From contig NZ_PYOG01000009.1 in the NCBI RefSeq assembly GCF_003026815.1, positions 1 through 64,000 of the forward strand: DNA of 64,000 nucleotides. Reading direction: 5' to 3'. The stretch comes from Photobacterium damselae. Its GTDB lineage: Bacteria > Pseudomonadota > Gammaproteobacteria > Enterobacterales > Vibrionaceae. Of this stretch, positions 30,301 to 40,567 are shown in pieces (the first letter of the stretch is position 1; every line of letters starts with the position of its first letter). The notes under the pieces were generated by a model. It was given only the letters and a program-made list of their open reading frames with translations, was not told the origin of the DNA and did no database searches. The translations under genes were made by a program, and so were the position numbers.

Positions 30301-30585
30301 AGATTATCATTCTGTTGTTACTATAGATTGGCATCGTATACCCAAGCGTCTTCTTCTATTTTAAGAAGGGGGTTAGGTATAAAAATGAGAAACGGGATTA
30401 AACTTTAAATTACGCATTAAGCTCTGCTTAAAACTTGTCCAAGTGGATGGTAATTAGGGTTTTTTAATAAAATATTGCTTGTCAGTTTTGCTCGCATTGG
30501 TTAGTATCTTCTGCGCTCCTTAAGAGAGGAGGCGCTGGTACCGCTGTTGCGAAGCTGGCATAACAATTTAACCATAGGTGGAAAT
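30301..30585 (+). promoter_or_regulatory. secG promoter and leader
   Basis: The promoter is TTGTCA (30479-30484), 17-bp spacer, TAGTAT (30502-30507). The leader begins with a GC-rich hairpin (30513-30520 with 30527-30535, one bulged G). It would drive secG together with the downstream tRNAs, and by readthrough rimP-nusA-infB. No gene is seen in 30301-30478. Confidence 0.65.
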
Positions 30586-30930
30586 ATGTACGAAATTCTA
30601 CTTGTGATTTATCTTGTCGCCGCGCTTGGTGTAATTGGCCTAGTTTTGGTTCAGCAAGGTAAAGGCGCAGATATGGGAGCCTCATTCGGGGCTGGAGCAT
30701 CAGGTACACTGTTTGGCTCTAGCGGCTCTGGAAACTTTCTAACTCGAATGACTGCACTGTGCGCAACGATTTTCTTTATTATCAGTCTTGTTCTTGGCAA
30801 TATGAGTTCAAAACATACTGAAGAGAAAAATAGTTGGGAGAATTTAAGCGCTCCAGCAACAACGCAACAAGTGCAAGAAAAAACAACTGAAAGTGCTCCT
30901 GCTACAACTAGCAGTGAAAATACTAAGTAA
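30586..30930 (+). CDS. secG: Preprotein translocase subunit SecG
   Basis: Small inner-membrane subunit of the SecYEG channel, 114 residues with two TM helices (EILLVIYLVAALGVIGLVLV and TALCATIFFIISLVLG). The cytoplasmic loop QQGKGADMGASFGAGASG TLFGSSGSGNF is nearly invariant in gammaproteobacteria. The C-terminal tail is Thr/Ala-rich and variable. AGGTGG supports ATG 30586 rather than the frame start at 30547. It is followed by tRNA-Leu after 12 bp, as in E. coli. Confidence 0.95.
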   Translation: MYEILLVIYLVAALGVIGLVLVQQGKGADMGASFGAGASGTLFGSSGSGNFLTRMTALCATIFFIISLVLGNMSSKHTEEKNSWENLSAPATTQQVQEKTTESAPATTSSENTK

Positions 30931-30942
30931 GTTAAGAATTTA

Positions 30943-31027
30943 GCCGAGATGGTGAAATTGGTAGACACGCTAGCATGAGGTGCTAGTGCCGTAAGGTGTA
31001 GGGGTTCAAGTCCCCTTCTCGGCACCA
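30943..31027 (+). tRNA. leuU: tRNA-Leu (anticodon GAG)
   Basis: 85-nt class II tRNA with CCA encoded. The anticodon arm is CTAGC-ATGAGGT-GCTAG, which gives anticodon GAG (CUC/CUU codons); a long variable arm (TGCCGTAAGGTGT) follows and the T arm reads GGGGTTCAAGTCCCC. E. coli leuU occupies the same place after secG. Confidence 0.96.
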
Positions 31028-31087
31028 TTGATTCAGTGTTACTTGCGAAAGTGACCTCTAGTCAGTATAATCGACTAGAATTACGGA

Positions 31088-31164
<77 letters not shown>

Positions 31165-31169
31165 CTTTT

Positions 31170-31199
31170 AAAAGCATGTTAGTCTCTAGCATGCTTTTG
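31170..31199 (+). terminator. First terminator after metY
   Basis: Stem AAAAGCATG/CATGCTTTT extended inward by four pairs to a TCT loop, followed by a short T stretch. Confidence 0.75.
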
Positions 31200-31249
31200 T
31201 CATAACAGAAGCTATACTTCTGTTGTGATAAACAGGGTCCAGTGATATT

Positions 31250-31272
31250 AAGCCCCGTAATTCGGGGTTTTT
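31250..31272 (+). terminator. Second terminator between metY and rimP
   Basis: Stem CCCCG/CGGGG (31253-31257 with 31263-31267) with six T residues. Two terminators in tandem before rimP-nusA recall the E. coli metY-nusA leader, where NusA limits readthrough into its own operon. Confidence 0.8.
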
Positions 31273-31344
31273 TATTATCTGAAATATGACCATTCAGGTG
31301 TTAACTGGGCTTTAGTGCCCTTTTTTTGTTTCCGGGGGGTTGTT

Positions 31345-31800
31345 TTGACAGCTTTAGAAACCCAACTGACTGAAATGCTTGAACCATCAGTAGCAGCACT
31401 TGGCTATGAGCTGGTTGGTTTAGAGTTCATTCGTGCTGGAGAGCACTCCACACTTCGAATCTTCATTGATAAAGAAAATGGTATCAATGTAGAAGATTGC
31501 GCAGAAGTAAGCCGCCAAGTGAGTGCAGTAATGGATGTTGAAGATCCAATTACTGTGGCATACAACTTAGAAGTCTCTTCCCCTGGATTGGAAAGGCCAC
31601 TATTTAAGGCAGCGCACTATGAGCAATTTATTGGCCACGAAGTTAGCCTAGTACTAAAAATGGCGATGGGTAATCGCCGTAAATGGAAAGGTGATATCGT
31701 TGCTGTTGATGGTGAACTAGTCACTCTAAACGTGGATGGCAATGAAGAATGTTTTGCATTAAGCAACATTTCAAAAGCTAACCTAGTTCCTAAATTCTAA
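31345..31800 (+). CDS. rimP: Ribosome maturation factor RimP (TTG start)
   Basis: 30S assembly factor of 151 residues. The N-terminal alpha/beta domain shows [24 protein letters not shown] and [35 protein letters not shown] leads into the SH3-like C-terminal domain ([28 protein letters not shown]). Start TTG 31345 follows a G-rich ribosome binding site (31334-31339) and gives the exact V. cholerae length; the frame start at 31315 is unsupported. First gene of the rimP-nusA-infB-rbfA-truB operon. Confidence 0.93.
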   Translation: MTALETQLTEMLEPSVAALGYELVGLEFIRAGEHSTLRIFIDKENGINVEDCAEVSRQVSAVMDVEDPITVAYNLEVSSPGLERPLFKAAHYEQFIGHEVSLVLKMAMGNRRKWKGDIVAVDGELVTLNVDGNEECFALSNISKANLVPKF

Positions 31801-31822
31801 ACGCTAACTTGAGGCATTAGAA

Positions 31823-33307
31823 ATGAACAAAGAAATCTTGGCTGTCGTTGAAGCGGTATCCAATGAAAAAGCTGTTCCTCGTGAGCGTATCTTTGAAGCT
31901 TTAGAGATCGCACTAGCAACAGCAACTAAGAAGAAATACGAAGCAGAAATCGATGTACGTGTTACTATCGATCGTAAAACTGGTGAGTTTGAAACATTCC
32001 GTCGCTGGAAAGCGGTAGATGAAGTGACTCAACCAACACTAGAGATCACTCTAGAAGCTGCTCAGTTTGAAGATGAAACAGTTGAACTTGGCGATTTCGT
32101 TGAAGATGAAATCCAATCAGTAACGTTTGACCGTATTACGACTCAAACCGCTAAGCAAGTTATCGTTCAAAAAGTTCGTGAAGCAGAGCGCGCACAAATT
32201 GTGGCTCAGTTTGTTGATAACGAAGGTGATTTAATCACTGGTGTTGTTAAGAAAGTAAACCGTGATGCTGTGATTGTTGACCTTGGTAACAATGCAGAAG
32301 CGGTAATTGGTCGTGACGATCAGCTACCACGCGAAAACTTCCGTCCAGGTGACCGTGTTCGTGGTCTTCTGTACAAAGTAGCACCTGAAGCTCGTGGCTT
32401 CCAGCTATTCATGACTCGTTCTAAGCCTGCAATGTTGTCTGAACTATTCCGCATTGAAGTGCCAGAAATTGGTGAAGAGCTAATTGAACTAATGGGCGCA
32501 GCTCGCGATCCTGGTTCACGCGCTAAAATTGCTGTTAAAACTAACGACAAACGTATCGACCCAGTTGGTGCTTGTGTTGGTATGCGTGGTGCTCGTGTTC
32601 AAGCTGTTTCTGGTGAACTTGGTGGTGAGCGTATTGATATCGTACTTTGGGACGAAAACCCAGCTCAGTACGTAATCAATGCAATGGCACCAGCTGAAGT
32701 TAGCTCTATCATCGTTGATGAAGATTCTCATACTATGGATATTGCAGTAGAGAAAGCTAACCTAGCACAAGCAATTGGCCGTAATGGTCAAAACGTACGT
32801 CTAGCTTCTCAGCTAACTGGCTGGGAACTGAATGTAATGACAGTAGAAGATCTTCAGAAGAAACATCAAGAAGAAGCTCAAGAATCTATTGATACATTTA
32901 CTAAATACCTTGATATTGATGAAGATTTTGCATCAGTATTAGTAACTGAAGGTTTCACAACTCTAGAAGAAATCGCTTACGTTCCTGTAAATGAACTTCT
33001 AGAAGTTGAAGGTCTTAATGAAGAGACCATCGACGAACTACGTAACCGCGCTAAAGAAGCTTTGACAACGATTGCTCTTGCAAAAGAAGAATCATTGGAC
33101 GCAGAACCTGCTGAAGATCTTCTTGCTCTTGAAGGTTTAGAGCGTGAGCTAGCGTTCAAGCTAGCTGCTAAAGGTATTCTTACGCTAGAAGATCTAGCAG
33201 ATCAGGGAACTGATGATTTGATCGATATCGAAGGCGTGGACGAAGCAAAAGCGGGTGAGCTAATCATGGCTGCACGTAACATTTGCTGGTTCGGCGACGA
33301 AGCGTAA
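31823..33307 (+). CDS. nusA: Transcription termination/antitermination factor NusA
   Basis: RNA polymerase-binding elongation factor, 494 residues. In order: N-terminal polymerase-binding domain ([21 protein letters not shown]), S1 domain ([20 protein letters not shown]), KH1 ([14 protein letters not shown]), KH2 ([14 protein letters not shown]) and two acidic repeats at the C terminus ([11 protein letters not shown]..., [11 protein letters not shown]...), the gammaproteobacterial form that binds the alpha subunit and lambda N. It lies 22 bp after rimP and can regulate its own operon through the upstream terminators. Confidence 0.97.
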   Translation: MNKEILAVVEAVSNEKAVPRERIFEALEIALATATKKKYEAEIDVRVTIDRKTGEFETFRRWKAVDEVTQPTLEITLEAAQFEDETVELGDFVEDEIQSVTFDRITTQTAKQVIVQKVREAERAQIVAQFVDNEGDLITGVVKKVNRDAVIVDLGNNAEAVIGRDDQLPRENFRPGDRVRGLLYKVAPEARGFQLFMTRSKPAMLSELFRIEVPEIGEELIELMGAARDPGSRAKIAVKTNDKRIDPVGACVGMRGARVQAVSGELGGERIDIVLWDENPAQYVINAMAPAEVSSIIVDEDSHTMDIAVEKANLAQAIGRNGQNVRLASQLTGWELNVMTVEDLQKKHQEEAQESIDTFTKYLDIDEDFASVLVTEGFTTLEEIAYVPVNELLEVEGLNEETIDELRNRAKEALTTIALAKEESLDAEPAEDLLALEGLERELAFKLAAKGILTLEDLADQGTDDLIDIEGVDEAKAGELIMAARNICWFGDEA

Positions 33308-33336
33308 GAACCAAAAAAATAGCAAGGAGGAGCGCT

Positions 33337-36141
33337 ATGTCAGAGGTTACAGTTAAAACATTAGCGGATGAAATTGGTACGCCGATTGACCGTTTACTTC
33401 AACAGCTTTCTGATGCAGGTATTGCAAAAAAAGCTGATGATAATGTAAGCCAGACCGAAAAACAGACACTACTGAGTCACCTGCAAAAAGAGCATGGTGG
33501 AAATGTTAGTGCTGATGGAGCTCCAACTCGCCTTACTCTCCAACGCAAGACAAGAAGTACATTAAGTGTTTCTGGCTCTGGTGGTAAGAACAAAAGTGTT
33601 CAAGTAGAGGTGCGCAAAAAGCGCACCTATGTTAAACGTTCAGCGCTTGAAGAAGAGCAGCGTGCAGCAGAAGAAGCTGCAAAAAATGCTGTAAACGAAG
33701 CCGCTCAACGTGAAGCAGAAGCCATTGCTCAGCGTGATGCAGAGGAGGCGGCCAAACGTGAAGCCCAAGAACAGGCGAACCGTGCGGCTGAAGAGAAGCG
33801 TTTAGCAGAAGAACAAGCCAAACGCGAAGCTGAGGAAAAAGCAAAGCGTGACGCGGATGATGCTCAACGCCTTGCTGAAGAACAAGCTAAGCGTGAAGCT
33901 GGGGAACAAGCTAAACGTACCGAAGAGGAAAAGCGTAAAGCCGAAGAAAAGGCTAAGCGCGCCGTCGCTGATGAACAGGCTAAGAAAGAAGCTGAGGCGC
34001 TACAACGTCGCCGGGAAGAGGAAGCCAAGCGTAAAGCCGAAGAAGAGAGTCAGCGTCAGCTAGAAGAGGCACGCAAGATGGCAGAACAAAATGAGAAAAA
34101 CTGGGCTGAAAAGAATACTTCTGGCCTAGAAATGGAAAAATCTGATTACCACACGACAACTTCAACTTACGCACGTGCTGCAGAAGATGAGCAAGACCGT
34201 CGTGAAGAAGGTAACCGTCGTAAGAAGAAAAAACCTTCTGCGAAACAACAGCAACAGCAAGAAGATCGTAACGGTGGTAACAACCGTCGCGGCGGCCGTA
34301 ACCAACGTGGTGGTCGTGGTAAAGGTCAAATGGCTAAACCAACTTCAATGCAGCATGGTTTTGATAAAACAGCTGTTGTTGCAAAACAAGATGTTGTTAT
34401 CGGCGAAACAATCGTTGTATCTGAACTTGCTAACAAGATGTCTGTAAAAGGCGTTGAAGTTATCAAAGTGATGATGAAGATGGGCGCAATGGCGACTATC
34501 AACCAAGTGATTGACCAAGAAACTGCAGCACTTGTTGCAGAGGAAATGGGCCACAAGGTTATTCTTCGTAAAGAAAATGAGCTAGAAGAAGCAGTACTAT
34601 CTGATCGTAATGCAGATGATCTTGCTAAAGTATCTCGTGCTCCTGTTGTTACTATCATGGGTCACGTTGACCATGGTAAAACATCGACTCTTGACTACAT
34701 TCGTAAAGCTCACGTTGCCGCTGGCGAAGCGGGCGGTATCACACAGCATATCGGTGCATACCACGTTCAAACTGACAATGGCATGATCACTTTCCTTGAT
34801 ACTCCTGGACACGCAGCGTTTACTGCAATGCGTGCTCGTGGTGCTCAAGCGACAGATATCGTTGTTCTTGTTGTTGCTGCCGACGATGGCGTTATGCCAC
34901 AGACAATCGAAGCAATCCAGCATGCGAAAGCGGCAGGTGTTCCTTTGATTATTGCTGTGAACAAGATCGATAAAGAAGGTGCTAACCCAGATAACGTTAA
35001 GAATGAGCTTGCTCAATATGACGTTATTCCTGAAGAGTGGGGCGGCGAGAATATCTTTGTTCATATCTCTGCTAAGCAAGGTACTAACATCGATGGTCTT
35101 CTTGAAGCAATCCTTCTTCAAGCTGAAGTTCTTGAACTAACAGCAATTGAAGATGGCATGGCAAAAGGTGTTGTTGTTGAATCACGTCTAGATAAAGGTC
35201 GTGGTCCTGTTGCAACCGTACTTGTTCAAGAAGGTACTCTACATAAAGGCGATATCGTTCTTTGTGGTCTTGAGTATGGTCGTGTTCGTGCAATGCGTGA
35301 TGAGCTAGGTCAAGAAATTGAATCAGCAGGTCCATCTATTCCTGTTGAAATCCTAGGTCTATCTGGCGTTCCAGCATCTGGTGACGAAGCAACAGTTGTA
35401 CGTGATGAGCGTAAAGCTCGTGAAGTTGCACTATACCGTCAAGGTAAGTTCCGTGATGTTAAACTAGCTCGTCAACAGAAAGCGAAACTAGAGAACATGT
35501 TCTCTAACATGGCTGCTGGTGAAGTTGCTGAACTTAACGTAGTTCTAAAAGCTGACGTACAGGGCTCTGTAGAAGCAATTGCAGACTCACTACGTAAGCT
35601 ATCAACTGACGAAGTTAAAGTGAACATCGTAGGTTCTGGTGTTGGTGGTATTACAGAAACTGATGCAGTACTTGCAGCAGCGTCTAATGCTATCATCCTT
35701 GGCTTCAACGTTCGTGCTGATGCATCTGCTCGTAAGACAATCGAAGCTGAAAACCTAGACCTTCGTTACTACTCAATCATTTACCAGCTAATTGACGAAG
35801 TTAAAGCGGCAATGGGCGGTATGCTTTCTCCTGAATTCAAGCAAGAGATCATTGGTCTTGCTGAAGTTCGTGATGTATTTAAGTCACCTAAACTTGGCGC
35901 AATCGCAGGTTGTATGGTTACTGAAGGTACTATCAAGCGTAGCAACCCTATTCGCGTTCTACGTGATAACGTGGTTATCTACGAAGGTGAACTTGAGTCG
36001 CTACGTCGCTTTAAAGATGACGTTAACGAAGTTAAGAACGGCTACGAGTGTGGTATCGGCGTTAAGAACTACAATGACGTTCGCGTTGGTGACCAGATCG
36101 AAGTTTATGAAATCGTAGAAATTCAACGTACTCTTGACTAA
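33337..36141 (+). CDS. infB: Translation initiation factor IF-2
   Basis: GTPase that places fMet-tRNA on the 30S subunit. The 934-residue protein has the N-terminal IF2N domain ([21 protein letters not shown]), a long charged coiled-coil linker rich in [13 protein letters not shown] repeats (about residues 110-270), a basic Asn/Arg/Gly stretch, a second IF2N domain, the G domain (G1 [10 protein letters not shown]3 DTPGHAAF, G4 NKID) and the C-terminal domains. GGAGG just before ATG 33337 sets the start; the frame is open to 33283 inside nusA. An internal ATG at 34078 with GAGG upstream may give a shorter form like E. coli IF2-2, but this is inference. Confidence 0.96.
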   Translation: MSEVTVKTLADEIGTPIDRLLQQLSDAGIAKKADDNVSQTEKQTLLSHLQKEHGGNVSADGAPTRLTLQRKTRSTLSVSGSGGKNKSVQVEVRKKRTYVKRSALEEEQRAAEEAAKNAVNEAAQREAEAIAQRDAEEAAKREAQEQANRAAEEKRLAEEQAKREAEEKAKRDADDAQRLAEEQAKREAGEQAKRTEEEKRKAEEKAKRAVADEQAKKEAEALQRRREEEAKRKAEEESQRQLEEARKMAEQNEKNWAEKNTSGLEMEKSDYHTTTSTYARAAEDEQDRREEGNRRKKKKPSAKQQQQQEDRNGGNNRRGGRNQRGGRGKGQMAKPTSMQHGFDKTAVVAKQDVVIGETIVVSELANKMSVKGVEVIKVMMKMGAMATINQVIDQETAALVAEEMGHKVILRKENELEEAVLSDRNADDLAKVSRAPVVTIMGHVDHGKTSTLDYIRKAHVAAGEAGGITQHIGAYHVQTDNGMITFLDTPGHAAFTAMRARGAQATDIVVLVVAADDGVMPQTIEAIQHAKAAGVPLIIAVNKIDKEGANPDNVKNELAQYDVIPEEWGGENIFVHISAKQGTNIDGLLEAILLQAEVLELTAIEDGMAKGVVVESRLDKGRGPVATVLVQEGTLHKGDIVLCGLEYGRVRAMRDELGQEIESAGPSIPVEILGLSGVPASGDEATVVRDERKAREVALYRQGKFRDVKLARQQKAKLENMFSNMAAGEVAELNVVLKADVQGSVEAIADSLRKLSTDEVKVNIVGSGVGGITETDAVLAAASNAIILGFNVRADASARKTIEAENLDLRYYSIIYQLIDEVKAAMGGMLSPEFKQEIIGLAEVRDVFKSPKLGAIAGCMVTEGTIKRSNPIRVLRDNVVIYEGELESLRRFKDDVNEVKNGYECGIGVKNYNDVRVGDQIEVYEIVEIQRTLD

Positions 36142-36186
36142 TTTTTAAAGTTCAAAGTAGTTAAGAATTTAACGATTATTATGTTA

Positions 36187-36210
36187 TGGGGAGCTTTGGC
36201 TCCCCATTCT
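36187..36210 (+). terminator. Hairpin between infB and rbfA
   Basis: Perfect 8-bp stem TGGGGAGC/GCTCCCCA with a TTTG loop but a poor T tract (TTCTTTC). Probably a leaky terminator or processing site within the operon. Confidence 0.55.
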
Positions 36211-36242
36211 TTCAAGAGCAGATATCTTAGAGAGAGCAAATT

Positions 36243-36644
36243 ATGGCAAAAGAATTTAGCCGTACACAGCGCGTTGCTCAGCAGCTACAAAAAGAGCTAG
36301 CAGTGATTTTGCAACGTGAACTAAAAGAGCCTCGTCTAGCAATGACGACAATCTCAAGCGTTGAAGTATCACGTGATATGGGTTACGCAAAAGTTTATGT
36401 CACTTTTTTCGCAATTGGTGATCAAAGTGAAGAAGAGAGCTTAGCGATTCTTCGTGAAAAAGCGCCATATATCCGTTCACTATTGGGTAAACAGATTCGC
36501 TTGCGTGTGACTCCTGAACTGACATTTATTTTTGATCAATCACTAACTGAAGGTATGCGTATCTCTAACCTAGTTAGTAAAGTGGTTCGTGACGATGAAG
36601 TTCGTCATGTGGCAGATGATGATCAAAAACAAGACGAGGAATAA
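36243..36644 (+). CDS. rbfA: 30S ribosome-binding factor RbfA
   Basis: Cold-shock 30S maturation factor, 133 residues, KH-like fold. Family stretches: [42 protein letters not shown] and [17 protein letters not shown]. The acidic C-terminal tail (DDDQKQDEE) is typical. truB starts 2 bp after the stop, so the two are translationally close. Confidence 0.95.
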   Translation: MAKEFSRTQRVAQQLQKELAVILQRELKEPRLAMTTISSVEVSRDMGYAKVYVTFFAIGDQSEEESLAILREKAPYIRSLLGKQIRLRVTPELTFIFDQSLTEGMRISNLVSKVVRDDEVRHVADDDQKQDEE

Positions 36645-36646
36645 GC

Positions 36647-37594
36647 ATGGCACGTCGTCGTAAGGGCCGTCCAATTGATGGTGTGATTTTAGTTGATAAA
36701 CCAACTGGGATCAGTTCAAACGATACATTACAAAAAGTAAAACGTATCTTCTTTGCGCAAAAAGCCGGACATACTGGAGCACTCGATCCTTTGGCGACGG
36801 GCATGTTGCCTATCTGTTTTGGTGAAGCGACCAAGTTTTCTCAGTTTCTATTAGATTCTGATAAGCGCTATCGTGTTATTGCGAAATTGGGTGAGCGTAC
36901 TGATACCTCTGATTCTGATGGACAAGTGGTAGAGACTCGTGATGTAAAAGTAGATCGAGGCCAACTTGAACGTTGTATTGCAAAATTCCGCGGTACAACA
37001 GATCAGATCCCATCAATGTATTCAGCATTAAAATACAAAGGCCGTAAACTTTATGAGTATGCTCGTGAAGGTGTTGAGGTCCCTCGTGAATCTCGCAAAA
37101 TTACGGTTTACTCTGTAGATTTACTGCGTTTTGATAGCAATGAAGTTGAAATGGAACTTCATGTATCAAAAGGTACATACATCCGTACAATCGTTGATGA
37201 TCTGGGTGAAATGCTAGGTTGTGGTGCTCATGTGATCATGCTACGCCGTATTGGTGTTTCGCATTATCCGGTTGATCGTATGGTAACTATTGAGCAGCTT
37301 GCTCTGTTAGCTGATCAAACAAAAGAAAAGGGTATTGATCCTCATACTGTGCTTGATACCTTGCTATTACCAACAGATACTGCCGTACAAGATCTTCCTG
37401 AAGTGAATATCTTACCTGCTCAAGCTGTTTATGCTTTACATGGTAATCCGGTTCGAGCTGCTCGTATCCCTGAAGAAGGTACGCTAGTTCGTATTACCGT
37501 TGGTGAGAAACGCGATTTTATTGGTGTGGGTACCATTGAAAAAGGGATGCTAGCACCAAAGCGTGTTATTGCCGAACAGCAAGCAGAAGCGTAA
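36647..37594 (+). CDS. truB: tRNA pseudouridine-55 synthase TruB
   Basis: Makes pseudouridine 55 in the T loop of tRNAs. The 315-residue protein has the catalytic aspartate D47 in [16 protein letters not shown], the [14 protein letters not shown] region and [19 protein letters not shown]. The C-terminal PUA domain is present ([24 protein letters not shown]). Its ribosome binding site (GAGGA) is inside the end of rbfA. Confidence 0.96.
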   Translation: MARRRKGRPIDGVILVDKPTGISSNDTLQKVKRIFFAQKAGHTGALDPLATGMLPICFGEATKFSQFLLDSDKRYRVIAKLGERTDTSDSDGQVVETRDVKVDRGQLERCIAKFRGTTDQIPSMYSALKYKGRKLYEYAREGVEVPRESRKITVYSVDLLRFDSNEVEMELHVSKGTYIRTIVDDLGEMLGCGAHVIMLRRIGVSHYPVDRMVTIEQLALLADQTKEKGIDPHTVLDTLLLPTDTAVQDLPEVNILPAQAVYALHGNPVRAARIPEEGTLVRITVGEKRDFIGVGTIEKGMLAPKRVIAEQQAEA

Positions 37595-37615
37595 TCTCGA
37601 ATCTTGAAATATTTC

Positions 37616-37644
37616 TTGTAGTCCCTGATAACGCCACGTATAAT
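37616..37644 (+). promoter_or_regulatory. rpsO promoter
   Basis: TTGTAG (37616-37621), 17-bp spacer, perfect TATAAT (37639-37644). Transcription would begin near 37651, about 70 nt before rpsO. Confidence 0.8.
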
Positions 37645-37655
37645 CCGCGGCTCGG

Positions 37656-37685
37656 GTGTCGGCTGAATCAGAGATTGGCTGACAC
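37656..37685 (+). promoter_or_regulatory. rpsO leader hairpin (possible S15 operator)
   Basis: GTGTCGGCT (37656-37664) pairs with GGCTGACAC (37677-37685), with two wobbles. In E. coli S15 represses its own mRNA through a hairpin/pseudoknot near the start codon; this stem is the candidate equivalent, but it lies some 35 nt upstream of the ATG, so the role is uncertain. Confidence 0.4.
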
Positions 37686-37719
37686 AAATTAAAAAACTAT
37701 TTTGTATTAGGAATGAGTT

Positions 37720-37989
37720 ATGTCTCTGAATGCAGAAACTAAAGCAGCAATCGTTGCTGAATACGCGCAAGGTCAAAACGACACTGGTTCTCCTGAAGTT
37801 CAGGTTGCACTGCTAACAGCACAAATCAACCACCTTCAAGGTCACTTTGCTAACCACAAACACGACCACCACAGCCGTCGCGGTCTTCTACGCATGGTTT
37901 CTCGTCGTCGTAAACTTCTAGATTACCTAAAAGGTAAGAACCTAGATCGTTACCAAGACCTAATCAAGCGTCTAGGCCTACGTCGCTAA
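37720..37989 (+). CDS. rpsO: 30S ribosomal protein S15
   Basis: The 89-residue protein binds 16S rRNA helices 20-22. It matches the family along its length ([55 protein letters not shown]). TAGGA upstream supports ATG 37720. It has its own promoter and terminator, with pnp downstream as in E. coli. Confidence 0.97.
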   Translation: MSLNAETKAAIVAEYAQGQNDTGSPEVQVALLTAQINHLQGHFANHKHDHHSRRGLLRMVSRRRKLLDYLKGKNLDRYQDLIKRLGLRR

Positions 37990-38000
37990 GATAGCTTTTA

Positions 38001-38029
38001 GAAAGGAGCCTTTTGGCTCCTTTCTTTTT
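38001..38029 (+). terminator. rpsO terminator
   Basis: 10-bp perfect stem GAAAGGAGCC/GGCTCCTTTC with a TTTT loop and a T run. In E. coli this site is leaky and lets transcription reach pnp. Confidence 0.9.
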
Positions 38030-38176
38030 ATTTGGCGTCCATAAATCTTTGCTGTATTTGTTGAGTGATCCCATTCTCGATGAGAGAAACTTGCAGCAGT
38101 GTACAGTGAGCGTATGATAGACGCGGATAAATCTTCTTTATGCTCTATTTTGTGAGTCAATTTCGTCGACCATGAG

Positions 38177-38232
38177 GTCGCGGCTAATAAAAGTGCTCAA
38201 AATATCTTTACTGAGTCTTTTTATTAGTCGCG
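38177..38232 (+). promoter_or_regulatory. Long stem-loop in the pnp leader (RNase III-type)
   Basis: The arm GCGGCTAATAAAAG (from 38180) pairs with CTTTTTATTAGTCGC (to about 38231) with one wobble and one bulge, and the stem continues through GCTCA/TGAGT. It lies about 110 nt before pnp. In E. coli RNase III cuts such a double-stranded leader and PNPase then destabilises its own mRNA. The structure is seen; the mechanism is by analogy. No gene is seen in the rest of 38030-38339. Confidence 0.65.
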
Positions 38233-38339
38233 GCACATAAAATAACGCTAAAGAAGGGTTCAAAAATAACGCATTTTTGAGGTCAGTTAGATATACTTAA
38301 CTGGCACAAAAGGCGGAAATTATTTGTAAGGAAATTCAA

Positions 38340-40460
38340 GTGAATCCTATTGTAAAAACGTTCCAGTACGGTAACCACACTGTTACCCTTGAAACTGGTG
38401 TTATGGCGCGCCAAGCGACTGCTGCTGTAATGGCAAGCATGGACGATACTTCTGTATTTGTTTCTGTGGTTGGTAAAAAAGAAGCAGTAGAAGGTCAAGA
38501 CTTCTTCCCGCTAACTGTTAACTACCAAGAGCGTACATACGCTGCAGGTAAAATCCCTGGTGGTTTCTTCAAGCGTGAAGGTCGTCCATCTGAAGGCGAA
38601 ACACTAACAGCTCGTCTGATTGACCGTCCAATCCGTCCACTTTTCCCTGATGCATTCAAGAACGAAGTTCAAGTAATTGCAACAGTTGTTTCTGTAAACC
38701 CAAATGTTAGCCCAGACATCATCACAATGATCGGTACTTCTGCGGCTCTTGCTATTTCTGGTATTCCATTTAATGGTCCTATCGGTGCAGCACGTGTTGG
38801 TTTTATTAACGATCAGTTCGTTCTAAACCCAAGCAATGTAGAACTAGAAGAAAGCCGTCTAGATCTTGTTGTTGCTGGTACTAAAGACGCAGTATTGATG
38901 GTTGAGTCAGAAGCTGACCGTCTATCTGAAGAGCAAATGCTACAAGCTGTTGTATTTGGTCATGACCAACAGCAAACAGTGATCAATGCTATCAACGAGT
39001 TCGCAGCAGAAGTTGCAACTCCAGCTTGGGATTGGATTGCTCCTGAAGAGAACACAGTACTTAAGAATAAGATTGCAGAACTAGCAGAAGCTAAGCTAGT
39101 TGAAGCTTACCAAATCACTGAAAAGATGGCTCGTTACGATCGCATTCATGAGATTGCTGATGAAGTAAACGAAGTGCTACTTTCTGAAGACCTAGAAGTG
39201 AACACTAAAGAAGTTCACACTATCTTCCACGATCTAGAGAAGACGGTTGTACGTCGCAGCATCATCGCGGGTAACCCACGTATTGATGGCCGTGAAGTTG
39301 ATATGGTTCGTGCACTTGATGTACGCACAGGTGTTCTTCCTCGTACTCATGGTTCATCACTATTTACTCGTGGTGAAACTCAGGCGCTTGTTACAGCAAC
39401 GCTTGGTACTCAACGTGATGCTCAGATCATCGATGAGCTAACTGGTGAGAAGAAAGATTACTTCCTACTACACTACAACTTCCCTCCATACTGTGTGGGT
39501 GAAACTGGTTTTGTAGGATCTCCTAAGCGTCGTGAAATTGGTCACGGTCGTCTAGCGAAGCGTGGTATTGCCGCTGTAATGCCATCAATCGATGAGTTCC
39601 CATACACTGTACGTGTAGTATCAGAAATCACAGAATCTAACGGTTCTTCTTCAATGGCTTCTGTATGTGGTACTTCTCTAGCGCTTATGGACGCTGGTGT
39701 GCCAATTAAGTCATCTGTTGCTGGTATTGCAATGGGTCTTGTGAAAGAAGGCGATGATTTTGTTGTTCTTTCAGATATCCTTGGTGATGAAGACCACCTA
39801 GGTGATATGGACTTTAAAGTAGCTGGTACTGATGACGGTATCACTGCACTTCAGATGGATATCAAAATTGAAGGTATCACTAAAGAGATCATGCAAATTG
39901 CATTGAACCAAGCAAAAGGTGCGCGTATGCACATCCTTAGCGTAATGGACAACGCAATTAACGCTCCTCGTGATGATATCTCTGAGTTTGCACCTCGCAT
40001 TCACACTATGAAGATCAACCCAGAGAAGATCAAAGATGTGATTGGTAAAGGTGGTGCTGTAATCCGTGCTCTAACTGAAGAGACTGGCACAACTATCGAA
40101 ATCGAAGATGACGGTACTGTGAAGATTGCTGCAACAGATGGTCTACAAGCGAAAGAAGCAATTCGTCGTATTGAAGAGATCACAGCAGATGTTGAAGTTG
40201 GCCGTATCTACACAGGTAAAGTAACTCGTATCGTTGATTTCGGTGCGTTTGTATCTGTAATTGGTACTAAAGAAGGTCTAGTTCACATCTCTCAAATCTC
40301 TCAAGAGCGCGTAGAGAAAGTATCTGATTACCTAAAAGAAGGTCAGGAAGTTCCAGTTAAGGTTCTTGAAATTGACCGTCAAGGCCGTATCCGTCTAAGC
40401 ATGAAAGAAGCTGTGCAACCTGCAGAGCAACCAGCTCAAGACGAGCAGCCAAAAGACTAA
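38340..40460 (+). CDS. pnp: Polyribonucleotide nucleotidyltransferase (PNPase)
   Basis: Phosphorolytic 3'-5' exoribonuclease and degradosome component, 706 residues. Two RNase PH-like domains ([19 protein letters not shown] and EPRID-like [21 protein letters not shown]), catalytic-core stretch [20 protein letters not shown] domain ([15 protein letters not shown]) and S1 domain ([20 protein letters not shown]) are in the usual order. The start is GTG 38340 with TAAGGA 8 nt upstream. The leader carries a long hairpin for likely autoregulation. Confidence 0.96.
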   Translation: MNPIVKTFQYGNHTVTLETGVMARQATAAVMASMDDTSVFVSVVGKKEAVEGQDFFPLTVNYQERTYAAGKIPGGFFKREGRPSEGETLTARLIDRPIRPLFPDAFKNEVQVIATVVSVNPNVSPDIITMIGTSAALAISGIPFNGPIGAARVGFINDQFVLNPSNVELEESRLDLVVAGTKDAVLMVESEADRLSEEQMLQAVVFGHDQQQTVINAINEFAAEVATPAWDWIAPEENTVLKNKIAELAEAKLVEAYQITEKMARYDRIHEIADEVNEVLLSEDLEVNTKEVHTIFHDLEKTVVRRSIIAGNPRIDGREVDMVRALDVRTGVLPRTHGSSLFTRGETQALVTATLGTQRDAQIIDELTGEKKDYFLLHYNFPPYCVGETGFVGSPKRREIGHGRLAKRGIAAVMPSIDEFPYTVRVVSEITESNGSSSMASVCGTSLALMDAGVPIKSSVAGIAMGLVKEGDDFVVLSDILGDEDHLGDMDFKVAGTDDGITALQMDIKIEGITKEIMQIALNQAKGARMHILSVMDNAINAPRDDISEFAPRIHTMKINPEKIKDVIGKGGAVIRALTEETGTTIEIEDDGTVKIAATDGLQAKEAIRRIEEITADVEVGRIYTGKVTRIVDFGAFVSVIGTKEGLVHISQISQERVEKVSDYLKEGQEVPVKVLEIDRQGRIRLSMKEAVQPAEQPAQDEQPKD

Positions 40461-40486
40461 TCTTACCGATTTAGTTAAATAAAATT

Positions 40487-40513
40487 AAAAGGGGCTCTAG
40501 TAGCCCCTTTTTT
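40487..40513 (+). terminator. pnp terminator
   Basis: Stem AAAAGGGGCT/AGCCCCTTTT with a 5-nt loop and T run. Confidence 0.9.
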
Positions 40514-40567
40514 GATATCAGGGTATGATACTTGAGTATGCCTATTGTTGAACGAGGGAGTGGGACT

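Noticed and set aside
34175..34447. 90-codon frame inside infB
   Set aside because: Out-of-frame shadow in the biased linker region of IF2; no independent start signal.
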